Of a stretch of 64,000 nt of DNA, positions 41,686-50,602 are shown in pieces. The DNA comes from Clostridiales bacterium (GTDB lineage: Bacteria; Bacillota; Desulfotomaculia; Desulfotomaculales; VENG01). The number at the start of each line of letters is the position of its first letter. Positions within the stretch are counted from its first letter, which is position 1. Position numbers and translations under genes: made by a program. The stretch is taken from positions 124,001 to 188,000 of the forward strand of contig JADQBQ010000020.1 of assembly GCA_016278505.1 (NCBI GenBank), in the 5' to 3' direction. The notes under the pieces were generated by a model, which did not search any database, was not told the origin of the DNA, and saw only the letters and a list, made by a program, of their open reading frames with translations.

Positions 41686-43023
41686 ATGGCTACCATTGTT
41701 CCTTTTCAGGGAATTCGGTTTAATGAACAGACAGATGCACTGAATAAGTTAGTAACACCACCCTATGATGTTATTGACGAGGAAAGCCAGGATGCCTTTT
41801 ACCAGTCCAGCCCGTATAATATCATTCGCTTGGAATATGGAAAAAAATATAGCAATGACAGTCAGAGTTCAAACAGGTACACACGGGCTGCGGAATTTTT
41901 CGGTAAATGGCGTAAACAAAATGTATTGGTCAAGGATGAGGAGCCCTCACTTTACCTTTACCAGCAGGAGTTTGAAGTTAACAGTGAAAAGATAGTACGT
42001 ACCGGATTTGTTTGCGGAGTAAAGCTGGAGCCATATGAAAATGGAGTTGTACTACCACATGAAGAAACAATGCCCAAGCACAAGGCTGATCGTTTGGAGT
42101 TAATGCGTGCCTGCAAGGCTAATTTTAGCCCTGTATTTGGGCTTTTTACTGACCGTGAAAGACTTGTTGATAAGCTTTTATTGGAGACAGCCCAGGGATG
42201 TCAGCCGGATGTTGAATTTACAGATGGGGATAACCAGGCTCATCGTATGTGGGTCATCTCTGATCCCGTAACCATTGCCAAAATACAGGATCTCATGGGT
42301 GAGCACAAAGTTTTTATTGCTGACGGGCATCACCGTTATGAAACAGCCCTGGCCTACAGGGATGAACGAAGAAATTCAGATGCAAATGCTACGGGCATTA
42401 AACCCTATGATTACGTAATGATGACGCTGGTAAACTTATACGACCCCGGTTTGACAATCCTGCCCACACACAGGTTGGTTAAGCAGGTGGACAACACGGA
42501 ACGTTTTTTATCCCAGTTAGAAGGCCAATTCTCGGTGGAAAACATTGATTTTGATCAGCATTACGGCTCACCGGGTAAAATTGAAAGTTTATTAAAAGAC
42601 CGGGCGTGTTTAGATGAAAGTGAAGGGACAAAACAAAGACATGTTTTTGTAGTTTACAACGGACAACATTGCTTGCGATTAGTGACTTTAAAAGATGATC
42701 AAAAGCTTCAGGCCATGATGCCGGCGGGACATTCAGATGCATGGCACCGGCTCGATGTTTCCATACTGCAAAATCTGGTGCTGGAAAAATACCTGGGCAT
42801 AGGACGGGAGGAAAGGGCATCAGGTGAATACTTAAAATATACACGGGATGGGAATGAGGTCTTTCGTGATGTGGACAATGGCAATTTCGACTTGGGTATC
42901 TTTATGAATCCCACCTTGATGGAAGAAGTTATCCAGGTGGCCAGCGGAGGAGAAAAAATGCCGCAGAAATCAACTTTCTTTTTCCCCAAGCTAATTACGG
43001 GGCTTGTAATCAACGAATTGTAA
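41686..43023 (+). CDS. DUF1015 family protein
   Basis: Protein of 445 residues belonging to DUF1015. It opens with ATIVPFQGIRF and VTPPYDVIDEES, and has the family's central IADGHHRYETALAYRDE near residue 211 and a C-terminal PKSTFFFPKLITGLV-like end (KSTFFFPKLITGLVIN). The biochemical role in bacteria is not established. It ends two bases before a perfect palindrome. Confidence 0.87.
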   Translation: MATIVPFQGIRFNEQTDALNKLVTPPYDVIDEESQDAFYQSSPYNIIRLEYGKKYSNDSQSSNRYTRAAEFFGKWRKQNVLVKDEEPSLYLYQQEFEVNSEKIVRTGFVCGVKLEPYENGVVLPHEETMPKHKADRLELMRACKANFSPVFGLFTDRERLVDKLLLETAQGCQPDVEFTDGDNQAHRMWVISDPVTIAKIQDLMGEHKVFIADGHHRYETALAYRDERRNSDANATGIKPYDYVMMTLVNLYDPGLTILPTHRLVKQVDNTERFLSQLEGQFSVENIDFDQHYGSPGKIESLLKDRACLDESEGTKQRHVFVVYNGQHCLRLVTLKDDQKLQAMMPAGHSDAWHRLDVSILQNLVLEKYLGIGREERASGEYLKYTRDGNEVFRDVDNGNFDLGIFMNPTLMEEVIQVASGGEKMPQKSTFFFPKLITGLVINEL

Positions 43024-43060
43024 TAATAGCTGCCGCTCCTGACAGGAGCGGCAGCTATTA
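43024..43060. terminator. 37-bp perfect palindrome, bidirectional terminator
   Basis: The 18-base arms (43024-43041 and 43043-43060) are exactly complementary around one A. It separates the converging DUF1015 and fliY genes and contains the fliY stop codon (43058-43060). Confidence 0.85.
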
Positions 43061-44305
43061 TCTTGATTTGACCAACTTGGCAACCCTTTCAGCCGGCGTT
43101 AAAATATCAGTGATTTTAACGCCAAAGTTTTCATTTACCACTACCACTTCACCCCGCGCCACTAACACACCGTTAACCAGTATTTCCACAGGTTCCTCTA
43201 CATGGGAAGATAGTTCAACAATAGCCCCGGGGGTATAAGTTAACACGTCTTTAATTGGTCTTTGAGTTCGGCCTAGCACAACAGTTGCCTTCAGCGGAAT
43301 GTCCATCAGCATGGCCAGACGTTCCTGATCAATTTTTTCTAATCCGTTTTGCAGGTTACCGTTTGTCGCCGAGTTGTCGGCAGGATCCGGATTAATACCA
43401 TTGGCGTGATCCTCATCGGCCGTCGAAGGTTGATGCGAAACTTGTGGTGATTGTTGTTCAACTTCGCCGGACTGTTCACCGGTGGAAGCATCGTCGTCAC
43501 CGGCCCCGTAAACTGCCTGCCATAAAAGGGATGCCTCCTCTCTGGCTGTATCCAGGCTCAAAATCTGCATTACCTCGGTGTCTACTAACTGGCCGATGGT
43601 TAGCCGGAAAGAAATGACTACTATTGGATCTTCTTCCGGCAACTGAAAACCTTCCTGCTCCGACGATTCTAAAACCTTTGTCACCGGGGGCGATATATTA
43701 ATGCTGCGGCTAAACATGGTGGCAAGTGATGTAGAGGCTGTACCAATCATTTGGTTCATGGCTTCAGAGGCTGCACTTATCTCCATTTCGGAAAACTGTT
43801 CAGCAACATTGCTACCGTCACCACCCATCATTAGATCAGACATCACCATAGCATCTTTAACCTGCATCACTAGAACATTAAATCCCATTAAACCTTCCGT
43901 AAATTCTACTTGGATGACCAGGTAAGGTACCTCAAATGCAGAAAATAATGTGTCCTGGTTTGTTACATGTACCTTAGGACTGGTAATGGATACCCGCTGC
44001 TGCAGCAGCTCTGACAACGTAGTGGAAGCAGTACCCATAGAGATGTTTCCTATTTCCCCTAAAGCGTCTTTTTCTTGAGAGGAAAGGTATTCAGGCTCGG
44101 ATTCAGCCACTTTTGATTCTATTATTCGTTCAGGGGACTCGTCCGTGCCGGGAGACTGCACATCTTGTGTATACCCGTCTTCATTTGTCCCGGAACCTGT
44201 TTCAGCATCCGGGGATTCTTTAGCCGGTGCCGCGGTTTCTGTTTTGTTCGGTTGGTTAAGAAGAGCATCTATTTCCTCTTGACTTAACATTAGGTCATCA
44301 GACAC
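43058..44305 (-). CDS. fliY: Flagellar motor switch phosphatase FliY
   Basis: C-ring protein of 415 residues combining a CheC-like CheY-P phosphatase with a FliN domain. The N-terminal LSQEEIDALLNQ is the CheY-binding type peptide shared with FliM. The first phosphatase motif is LGEIGNISMGTASTTLSEL near residue 82; the second is degenerate looking, AASEAMNQMIGTA near 182. An acidic, Gln/Ser-rich linker (about 270-325) leads to the SpoA domain (LMDIPLKATVVLGRTQRPI). Last gene of the cluster; overlaps the fliM stop. Confidence 0.95.
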   Translation of the reverse strand: MSDDLMLSQEEIDALLNQPNKTETAAPAKESPDAETGSGTNEDGYTQDVQSPGTDESPERIIESKVAESEPEYLSSQEKDALGEIGNISMGTASTTLSELLQQRVSITSPKVHVTNQDTLFSAFEVPYLVIQVEFTEGLMGFNVLVMQVKDAMVMSDLMMGGDGSNVAEQFSEMEISAASEAMNQMIGTASTSLATMFSRSINISPPVTKVLESSEQEGFQLPEEDPIVVISFRLTIGQLVDTEVMQILSLDTAREEASLLWQAVYGAGDDDASTGEQSGEVEQQSPQVSHQPSTADEDHANGINPDPADNSATNGNLQNGLEKIDQERLAMLMDIPLKATVVLGRTQRPIKDVLTYTPGAIVELSSHVEEPVEILVNGVLVARGEVVVVNENFGVKITDILTPAERVAKLVKSR

Positions 44306-45290
44306 TTTGATTCTCCCCTTCTTTTAACGAAACTACCTGCACAGCTTTTTGCAAGTCCAGCGCTCCTGTTTGCACTCCAAACTTCGCAATGCCTTCTACT
44401 TTTAATGCAAGATCCTCGTTTATCTTACGCTCAAGCAAAAGGGTATCTCCTGCCTGAAGCTGTAAAAAATCTTCAATAGTTATATCAGTGATCCCAAGAT
44501 CAACTTCAAGTTTTACCAGTGATTCCCCGAGCCAGTGCTTCACAGCCTGTGTATCCTTTTCAGATGCCTCTTGGCTTTTCCGAACCTGAAATTGTTGCCT
44601 GATAGACAGCATTGATATAGCCGGCTCTAGAAACATAAAGGGTAAACAAATATTTATCATACCGCGAGTTTCTTCATTTACGGAGACTGCACAGGTGACC
44701 AGAGCCACCACTTCATTAGCGGAATATAGCTGCTGCATGCGAGGGTTAGTCTCCACATGCTGAACTTGAGGATTTATTTCGAATACTTCTTTCCAAGCAG
44801 CACCCATATTTTCGAAAACTTTGCCATATAATTTTTTAAGGACTGCTATTTCTATATCGGTTAACTCTCTTTCTTGTTCAAGTGCTGTGCCCGGACCTCC
44901 AAAGAGAAGGTCAACCACCGGCAGGGCAAATTGGGTGTTAGTTTCCATTAATGCCGAGCCCGGTAATGGATCAGCGGAAAAAACGGTTAATACTGTAGGA
45001 CTTGGTACCGACCGTACAAATTCGTCATAAATCATTTGACTTACCGAAACTATCTCAATGTTGATACTGGAGCGAAGATAACCGGAAAGGAAATTTGAGA
45101 GTAGCCTGGCAAATTGTTGGTGAACCATTTCCAGGGTACGCAGGTGCTCTTTGGAAAACTTGTTGGGACGGCGAAAGTCATAACTTCTAGTTTCACTCTC
45201 TGCTTCTTTCGTTTCTTCCAGATCCAGGTCGCCCGAATTTAATGCTTGAAGTAAAGAGTCAATTTCTTGTTGTGACAGAACGTCCTGCAA
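44298..45290 (-). CDS. fliM: Flagellar motor switch protein FliM
   Basis: 330 residues. N-terminal CheY-binding peptide LSQQEIDSLLQALN, then the acidic linker and YDFRRPNKFSKEHLRTLEMV; the middle CheC-like domain and a C-terminal SpoA domain (LGITDITIEDFLQLQAGDTL). It carries CheY-P signals to the rotor. It is separated from fliL and lies after cheY, unlike the Bacillus order. Confidence 0.96.
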   Translation of the reverse strand: MQDVLSQQEIDSLLQALNSGDLDLEETKEAESETRSYDFRRPNKFSKEHLRTLEMVHQQFARLLSNFLSGYLRSSINIEIVSVSQMIYDEFVRSVPSPTVLTVFSADPLPGSALMETNTQFALPVVDLLFGGPGTALEQERELTDIEIAVLKKLYGKVFENMGAAWKEVFEINPQVQHVETNPRMQQLYSANEVVALVTCAVSVNEETRGMINICLPFMFLEPAISMLSIRQQFQVRKSQEASEKDTQAVKHWLGESLVKLEVDLGITDITIEDFLQLQAGDTLLLERKINEDLALKVEGIAKFGVQTGALDLQKAVQVVSLKEGENQSV

Positions 45291-45318
45291 AATAGTGCCT
45301 CCCTAACATTGTATTTCG

Positions 45319-45684
45319 TTATTTAGCCAATACTTTTTCTAACGCCTGCATAATTCTGTCCGGCTGAAAAGGCTTAACAATAAAGTCTTTGGCCCCGGCT
45401 TGAATGGCCTCCATAACCATGGACTGCTGCCCCATAGCACTGCACATAATGATTTTTGCGTCCGGTGCTTTGGCCATAATTGCTTGCACTGCTTCTATAC
45501 CGTCCATCTCCGGCATGGTTATGTCCATTGTTACCAGGTCAGGGGTAGTTTCAAAATATAAATCAACAGCCTGTTTACCGTTTTCTGCCTCTCCCACCAC
45601 TTCGTATCCTTGCTTGGTAATTATGTTTTTAATCATCATCCGCATAAAGGTAGCATCGTCAGCAATAAGTACCTTGGTGCTCAT
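45319..45684 (-). CDS. cheY: Chemotaxis response regulator CheY
   Basis: Single receiver domain of 121 residues. Acidic pocket ADDATFMR near residue 8, phospho-acceptor Asp in LVTMDITMPEMDG near 54, switch Ser/Thr in IIMCSAMGQQ near 83 and Lys in DFIVKPFQ near 104. No output domain. It lies between cheC, which would dephosphorylate it, and fliM, its target. Confidence 0.97.
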   Translation of the reverse strand: MSTKVLIADDATFMRMMIKNIITKQGYEVVGEAENGKQAVDLYFETTPDLVTMDITMPEMDGIEAVQAIMAKAPDAKIIMCSAMGQQSMVMEAIQAGAKDFIVKPFQPDRIMQALEKVLAK

Positions 45685-45713
45685 ATCTCTTTTTCCTCCT
45701 AAATTCAGAATGG

Positions 45714-46328
45714 TTACTCGGTTAGGCCCAGGGCCTCTAAAAGCTTATCAACTGCATCAGGATCCGCAAAAAAGAAAAAATGACCCTTCACCTTCTGGTT
45801 CGATTGAAAAAGCTCATTCTCTATGGCCAGAATTTTGTCTTCCACTCTGCCGCTGGCGATCATAACAGATGGTAAAATAGCTCCCAGCATGTCCAAAGCA
45901 AAAACAGGAACTGTTGTTACCAGCTTGAGTTGGGACATCATGCCGATGGCACTGGTGAAAGAACCGGTCAATACATTACCCACTTCCTGCACCGCGGACT
46001 GTCCCATTTCGTCCAACATGGTGGTTGAGCCTTCGGGAAGTCCCATTAAAAGATCTATAAGTAAATAAGTGCTCTGTTCATCAAAAACGAACATTACTGT
46101 TCCCTGTATATCCCCAAGTACTCGCAGGATGACGCAGGAAACAAGCTTTTCCTCCCCTCCAACCTGAGAAATCACATCTTCGAGTGGGTAAAATCCTGTT
46201 TGAGGAACAGTCATGCTTAATTCCTGATTAACTAATTGAGATAATGAAGTTAAGGCGTTTCCCATGCCAATATTTCCGATTTCTTTAAGGGCATCAAGAT
46301 GCATGGGTGACATTTCGGACTGTGACAT
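45714..46328 (-). CDS. cheC: CheY-P phosphatase CheC
   Basis: 204 residues with both phosphatase helices: ALKEIGNIGMGNALTSLSQL near residue 14 and AVQEVGNVLTGSFTSAIGMM near 108. CheC is stimulated by CheD in Bacillus, and cheD is encoded two genes upstream. No FliN domain, which separates it from FliY. Confidence 0.95.
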   Translation of the reverse strand: MSQSEMSPMHLDALKEIGNIGMGNALTSLSQLVNQELSMTVPQTGFYPLEDVISQVGGEEKLVSCVILRVLGDIQGTVMFVFDEQSTYLLIDLLMGLPEGSTTMLDEMGQSAVQEVGNVLTGSFTSAIGMMSQLKLVTTVPVFALDMLGAILPSVMIASGRVEDKILAIENELFQSNQKVKGHFFFFADPDAVDKLLEALGLTE

Positions 46329-46363
46329 TTTGTGCTCCCTTCACTGAGCATTAACCGGGGAAA

Positions 46364-47137
46364 TTACCCGCGGTTTTTTTGATAAAAACCATGAGAGATT
46401 TTTTCTAAACCCAACTGCCGATAATTAAAAATCATTTCACTTCCACCTATAAATAAAATGCCTCCGTCTTTTAAAGACCGGGCAAAATTTGTGTTTACCC
46501 GGTCTTGAGCTGCACGGGTAAAGTAAATGGTAACATTACGACATAAAATAAGGTCAAAGCCGGTGTCATATTTATCCTGCAATAAATCGTGGTGTTTGAA
46601 TGTAACTTTATCTTTTATAAATTGTTTGATCAGATAATCTTTGTTATTTAAAGTAAAATACCGATTGAGCCTGTCTTTGCTAACGTTTTTTATGGCATCA
46701 TAGCCATAACTGCCCAAGGCAGCACGGCTTAAAATATCTCTGTCCACATCTGTGCCCAGAATAGTATGCTTTACCCGGGGGGCCATTTCGTCTAAAATGA
46801 TGGCCATAGAATAAGGTTCCGCCCCTATTGAACAGGCCGCACTCCATATTTTAAGGGGCTGCTTTCTTTTTAAAAGATTGGGCAGGTGTATAGTTTCAAG
46901 TTCATTAAACTTTTTAGGATCACGAAAAAATTCAGATACATTAATTGTTAAGTGGTTTAAAAAAGCTTCGTAAATGGTTTGTTTGGTCCGGAGTAAATTA
47001 AAAAACTCAGCATAGGTTTGGGCCTGGTACTTATGCATAAAATTATCGATTCTTCTCCGAAGTTGGTTTTCTTTATAGCTTTCCAGGTCAATTCGAAACT
47101 GATCCCTTACTCTGTCTCTGAATTCTTGAAATTCCAT
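46364..47137 (-). CDS. cheR: Chemoreceptor glutamate methyltransferase CheR
   Basis: 257 residues. N-terminal helical domain, then the SAM-binding domain with LKIWSAACSIGAEPYSMAI near residue 98, LGTDVDRDILSRAALGSYG near 132 and FDLILCRNVTIYFT near 195 (the usual NVLIYF reads NVTIYF). Methylates receptors for adaptation. The partner methylesterase cheB is not in the window. Confidence 0.96.
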   Translation of the reverse strand: MEFQEFRDRVRDQFRIDLESYKENQLRRRIDNFMHKYQAQTYAEFFNLLRTKQTIYEAFLNHLTINVSEFFRDPKKFNELETIHLPNLLKRKQPLKIWSAACSIGAEPYSMAIILDEMAPRVKHTILGTDVDRDILSRAALGSYGYDAIKNVSKDRLNRYFTLNNKDYLIKQFIKDKVTFKHHDLLQDKYDTGFDLILCRNVTIYFTRAAQDRVNTNFARSLKDGGILFIGGSEMIFNYRQLGLEKISHGFYQKNRG

Positions 47138-47138
47138 G

Positions 47139-47636
47139 TTAGATCACCTTTTGCTGCTTTCCTAAAGTTCGTATGTATACTTTGCCGTTGGTAGCATCGA
47201 CTATCATTGTCCTTCCTTTGTTACCGCCAACATCTTGTGCGGCAACGGATATCGATAAGGATTTCAGTATTTCTCTGGTTTTCTCTACATTACGCTTCCC
47301 AATGTTCATAGTAAGTTTATCATCCATACCGCTGAACATTTGGGCACCGCCAACCAGTTTGGCAATTAGTTTGGAAGTAATTGCCCCGTTCTTTTTCATT
47401 AGACTTATTAATTCCTGAATCCCTAAATCAGCGAACTTAGCTTTTTTAGTTACCTGGCTGAATTTAGTGCTGTCCGGAAGCATTAAATGAAGTAATCCGG
47501 CAGTGTGGGTCGTTGGATCATAAAGGCATACACCCACACATGAACCAAGTCCCAGTGTGATCAGCCGATTTGGTGTTCTTACCACCTTCAGGTCTGCTAT
47601 GCCTACCGGTATTTCTTTAATATTTTCGTTCACCAT
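47139..47636 (-). CDS. cheD: Chemoreceptor glutamine deamidase CheD
   Basis: 165 residues. Catalytic Cys in GLGSCVGVCLYD near residue 32 and His in AGLLHLMLPDS near 49, with Thr of the triad further on. It deamidates receptors and regulates CheC. Its stop is one base from the cheR start. Confidence 0.95.
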   Translation of the reverse strand: MVNENIKEIPVGIADLKVVRTPNRLITLGLGSCVGVCLYDPTTHTAGLLHLMLPDSTKFSQVTKKAKFADLGIQELISLMKKNGAITSKLIAKLVGGAQMFSGMDDKLTMNIGKRNVEKTREILKSLSISVAAQDVGGNKGRTMIVDATNGKVYIRTLGKQQKVI

Positions 47637-47649
47637 TGTTTCTCCTTAT

Positions 47650-48399
47650 TTACCTGCGAAGGTTGTTTGCCATTTCCCACAACTGGTCGGCAGTCTTAGT
47701 AATAGATTGAGAGCTCATAGAGATTGTCCTTTGGGTCTGGATAAGGTTGACCATTTCCATAGTCCAATTAGTGTTCGAGGATTCTAAACCGCCTTGCTTT
47801 AGCCGGGCAACCTCATCCCCGCCGGGGGTGAATTCCTGCGGCTCTCCGCTGAGTTCGCCGGCAGTGAACAAATTCCCGCCAACAGCCTTCAGTTCCTGAG
47901 GACTGTTAAAGAGATACAGATTTATTTGGCCGGCATTGTTTATATCCCCTTGGAAATTTTGATAATCAACACTTCCATCAGAACGAATGTACACCTTCTG
48001 GGTATCATCAGGTAGATCTATTCCCTCTAAGTAATATCCCGCTGGATGCATCAGTCGTCCCTGAGCATCTTTATGAAAATTCCCGTCTCGGGTATAGTAG
48101 TCATTCCCGTCAGCGTCCTTAACGCGAAAATAGCCTCTTCCTTCGATAGCGATGCTATATGGATTTTCACTCTTGGCAATAACTCCTTGGGCGAAATCCC
48201 GGGAGGTGCGGGCTTTTTTAGCCACACTTTCGGTTAGATTGACATTGTTTAAAGTTTTGTCATTAACAATGTCACAAAAAGCTATTTCCTGCGCCTTATA
48301 ACCGGTTGTATTCATATTGGCCAGATTGTTAGCTATAATATCCAGACGCTGTACCTGACGGGAAATCACTGAAGCCCCGTTTTGTAAATACTTTTGCAT
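47650..48399 (-). CDS. Flagellar rod/hook-basal body protein (FlgG/FlhP-like)
   Basis: 249 residues. N-terminal rod signature QRLDIIANNLANMNTTGYKA, central EGRGYFRVKDADGNDYYTRD and C-terminal NWTMEMVNLIQTQRTISMSS. These terminal coiled-coil segments are shared by rod, hook and hook-junction proteins. ATG at 48399 follows GAGGGGTGATTTG; the frame's GTG at 48414 is less likely. It forms a tandem pair with the next gene, as flhO-flhP do in Bacillus. Confidence 0.88.
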   Translation of the reverse strand: MQKYLQNGASVISRQVQRLDIIANNLANMNTTGYKAQEIAFCDIVNDKTLNNVNLTESVAKKARTSRDFAQGVIAKSENPYSIAIEGRGYFRVKDADGNDYYTRDGNFHKDAQGRLMHPAGYYLEGIDLPDDTQKVYIRSDGSVDYQNFQGDINNAGQINLYLFNSPQELKAVGGNLFTAGELSGEPQEFTPGGDEVARLKQGGLESSNTNWTMEMVNLIQTQRTISMSSQSITKTADQLWEMANNLRR

Positions 48400-48423
48400 C
48401 AAATCACCCCTCACCTACGGTTA

Positions 48424-49149
48424 TTAAACTTTACCTACTTCTCTGATGGCTAGATCTGAAAGACGGTCATGGGCCTGGACCATTTTATTACCCACTTCGT
48501 AAGCACGTAATACTTCCATAGCCGTGATCATTTCTTTAGTGGAATCTACATTGGACCTTTCCACGTGCTCCTGTTGAAGTTGAGGGTTTTCAACGGTGAT
48601 ACCCTCTAACCCCTCCGGGGTTGAATATAAACTATTACCGGACTTTTGTAACAATGCGGGGTTATCAAAACGGGTAATTAGAAGTTTGCTAATTTCTTCC
48701 CCGCCGGATGAAAGCACACCTTTTTCAGAAACTGAAAATCTCTCCTCAGGGATTTTAACAGGTCCATTTTCACCCACCAGTTGCAGACCGGTTCCGTGGC
48801 ATATAGACCCGTCGGGTTCAACGAAAAACTGTCCATTTCTGGTATAATAACGGTTTCCGTCTTCATCTTGCAAAGTAAAAAAGCCTTCTTCGACGATGGC
48901 AATGTCCCCCATTCTATTAGTCATTGCATATACGCCTTCGCTAAAATCGGTAGCTACATCGGTAACATGAGCCCCTTGGTGAGTAATTCCAATTTGGTTT
49001 GCAAGCACCATTTCATGAAATGGTGAAACAACGGTAGTCCTTCGCTTGAAGCCGTTTGTTGTTACATTGGCCAAATTATTGGAAACAATCTCCATCCTAT
49101 CCAACTGAGTGTTCAGCCCTGCAATACCTGTATAAAATCCCCGGTTCAA
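48424..49149 (-). CDS. Flagellar rod/hook-basal body protein (FlgF/FlhO-like)
   Basis: 241 residues. RGFYTGIAGLNTQLDRMEIV and NNLANVTTNGFKRR at the N-terminus; EEGFFTLQDEDGNRYYTRNG in the middle; STKEMITAMEVLRAYEVGNK at the C-terminus. The chosen TTG at 49149 is eight bases behind AAAGGAG; GTG at 49155 would be too close. Probably part of the distal or proximal rod. Confidence 0.87.
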   Translation of the reverse strand: MNRGFYTGIAGLNTQLDRMEIVSNNLANVTTNGFKRRTTVVSPFHEMVLANQIGITHQGAHVTDVATDFSEGVYAMTNRMGDIAIVEEGFFTLQDEDGNRYYTRNGQFFVEPDGSICHGTGLQLVGENGPVKIPEERFSVSEKGVLSSGGEEISKLLITRFDNPALLQKSGNSLYSTPEGLEGITVENPQLQQEHVERSNVDSTKEMITAMEVLRAYEVGNKMVQAHDRLSDLAIREVGKV

Positions 49150-49167
49150 AGTCACACTCTCCTTTCC

Positions 49168-49926
49168 TTATTCTCCGGATAAGTGGGCCAGTTTTTTTCT
49201 CAGCCGAATGATGGCCCGGCTGTGAAGTTGGCAAACCCGTGACTCTGTTATTTCTAAAACTTCTCCTATTTCCTTGAGAGTAAGTTCTTCTTGGTAATAA
49301 AGCGCCAATATAAGTTGGTCTCTATCATTTAATAGTTTTATTGCTTTGATTAAGGTCTCCTTATCATCAGCTGTACAAATTTCTTGTACAGGGTCAGGTG
49401 AAGAAGAATCAGGTAGTATGTCGGCAAACTGAATGGAATCACTGTTACTGTCTTCCATGTGAGCGCCTTCCAGGGATAAGGGTGTTAATCTGGTTAAATG
49501 GTTGTTTAATGTATGTATATCATGTAACGGAACGTTTATTTCCAGGGCCAATTCCTGGTCGGAGACACTTCTTCCCTTAGCTTGTTCTAATTTCTGCCGC
49601 TCGGCGTAAATGTAATTGAGTTTCTGCCACGTAGTCCTTGGAATCCAATTGGTCTTGCGCAATTCATCGTACATTGCCCCCCTAATTCGCCGGTAGGCAA
49701 ATACTTCAAATGCAATATCCAGGTCGGGGTTAAACTTGTCAATGGCCTCCATCAACCCTATAATTCCACAACTTTCCAGGTCTTCTTTACTCATGCACGG
49801 TGGTAGTTTGATTGAAAGGCGGCTGGAAAGGTGTTTTACAAGGTCAAGATAAGCCATAACCAGTTCCTGTCTGGTAAGATCATCCCTAGACCGGTTATAT
49901 TTTTGCCATAGATCCACGTTTGACAT
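49168..49926 (-). CDS. fliA: Flagellar sigma factor FliA/SigD (sigma-28)
   Basis: 252 residues with regions 2, 3 and 4 but no region 1. LVKHLSSRLSIKLPP and GLMEAIDKFNPDLDIAFEVF-type region 2, RRIRGAMYDELRKTNWIPR typical of sigma-28, and a C-terminal helix-turn-helix ELTLKEIGEVLEITESRVCQ. It would transcribe late genes such as flagellin. No anti-sigma factor flgM is in the window. Confidence 0.95.
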   Translation of the reverse strand: MSNVDLWQKYNRSRDDLTRQELVMAYLDLVKHLSSRLSIKLPPCMSKEDLESCGIIGLMEAIDKFNPDLDIAFEVFAYRRIRGAMYDELRKTNWIPRTTWQKLNYIYAERQKLEQAKGRSVSDQELALEINVPLHDIHTLNNHLTRLTPLSLEGAHMEDSNSDSIQFADILPDSSSPDPVQEICTADDKETLIKAIKLLNDRDQLILALYYQEELTLKEIGEVLEITESRVCQLHSRAIIRLRKKLAHLSGE

Positions 49927-49943
49927 TTTTGGTCACTTCCAAA

Positions 49944-50597
49944 CTAACGCAGTTGCTTTTGCTTTGCCATCCTGGAAAAGATGTAGGCTACTATACTATC
50001 CTGCTCGCGGGGGGAAATATTTAAAAATGCGATGCCGGTATGGAAAAGCCTTCGGCTATCTTTTAATTCCTTAACTTCTAAACGAACTACTTTACCTTCA
50101 AGCTCGAAGTCAATCGGTGTATCCTCGCTGTTTAGTTGAAAAGAAACCATTAGCTTGACTCCGGGCCGGTACGGGTGATTAAGTGCCAGCTTAATGCCCC
50201 CACCGCTAATGTCAACGCTATAAGCGTGAAAATATTCAAGATTCTTTGTTTCTTCTCGGACTATGGCGTATTTCACGGGAATGGATATCGGACAACGAAC
50301 AAAATCACGCTGCTGCACACGTTCTATTTCTTTTGGTTTAGCTAACACGTAGAGGGGAACTTTATCTTCTACGCGCCCTATCGTTCTGGTCTTGAATGCA
50401 TAGGCAGCGTCTTCCCCAGAAAACCTGATAAATATTTCATTCCCTTGGTTTAAAATAAGAGGCTGAGATTTTTGGTATGGCATGGCAATTAGGATGTTTT
50501 CCTTATTAATTTCCTGTATCGATGTGATATACCAGTCTCTGTCATCCTTTGATACGAATATTTTTTGGTAAGTTTCAAGGTTTAACCGTTCCGGCAA
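49944..50597 (-). CDS. PilZ-domain flagellar brake protein (YcgR/YpfA-like)
   Basis: 217 residues: an N-terminal YcgR-like beta domain and a C-terminal PilZ domain. The c-di-GMP binding residues are visible as QRDFVRCPISIPVKY (R-x3-R) near residue 93 and SVDISGGGIKLAL near 126. It likely slows or stops the motor when c-di-GMP is high. Location between flhG and fliA supports a flagellar role. Confidence 0.9.
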   Translation of the reverse strand: MPERLNLETYQKIFVSKDDRDWYITSIQEINKENILIAMPYQKSQPLILNQGNEIFIRFSGEDAAYAFKTRTIGRVEDKVPLYVLAKPKEIERVQQRDFVRCPISIPVKYAIVREETKNLEYFHAYSVDISGGGIKLALNHPYRPGVKLMVSFQLNSEDTPIDFELEGKVVRLEVKELKDSRRLFHTGIAFLNISPREQDSIVAYIFSRMAKQKQLR

Positions 50598-50602
50598 AAT
50601 AA

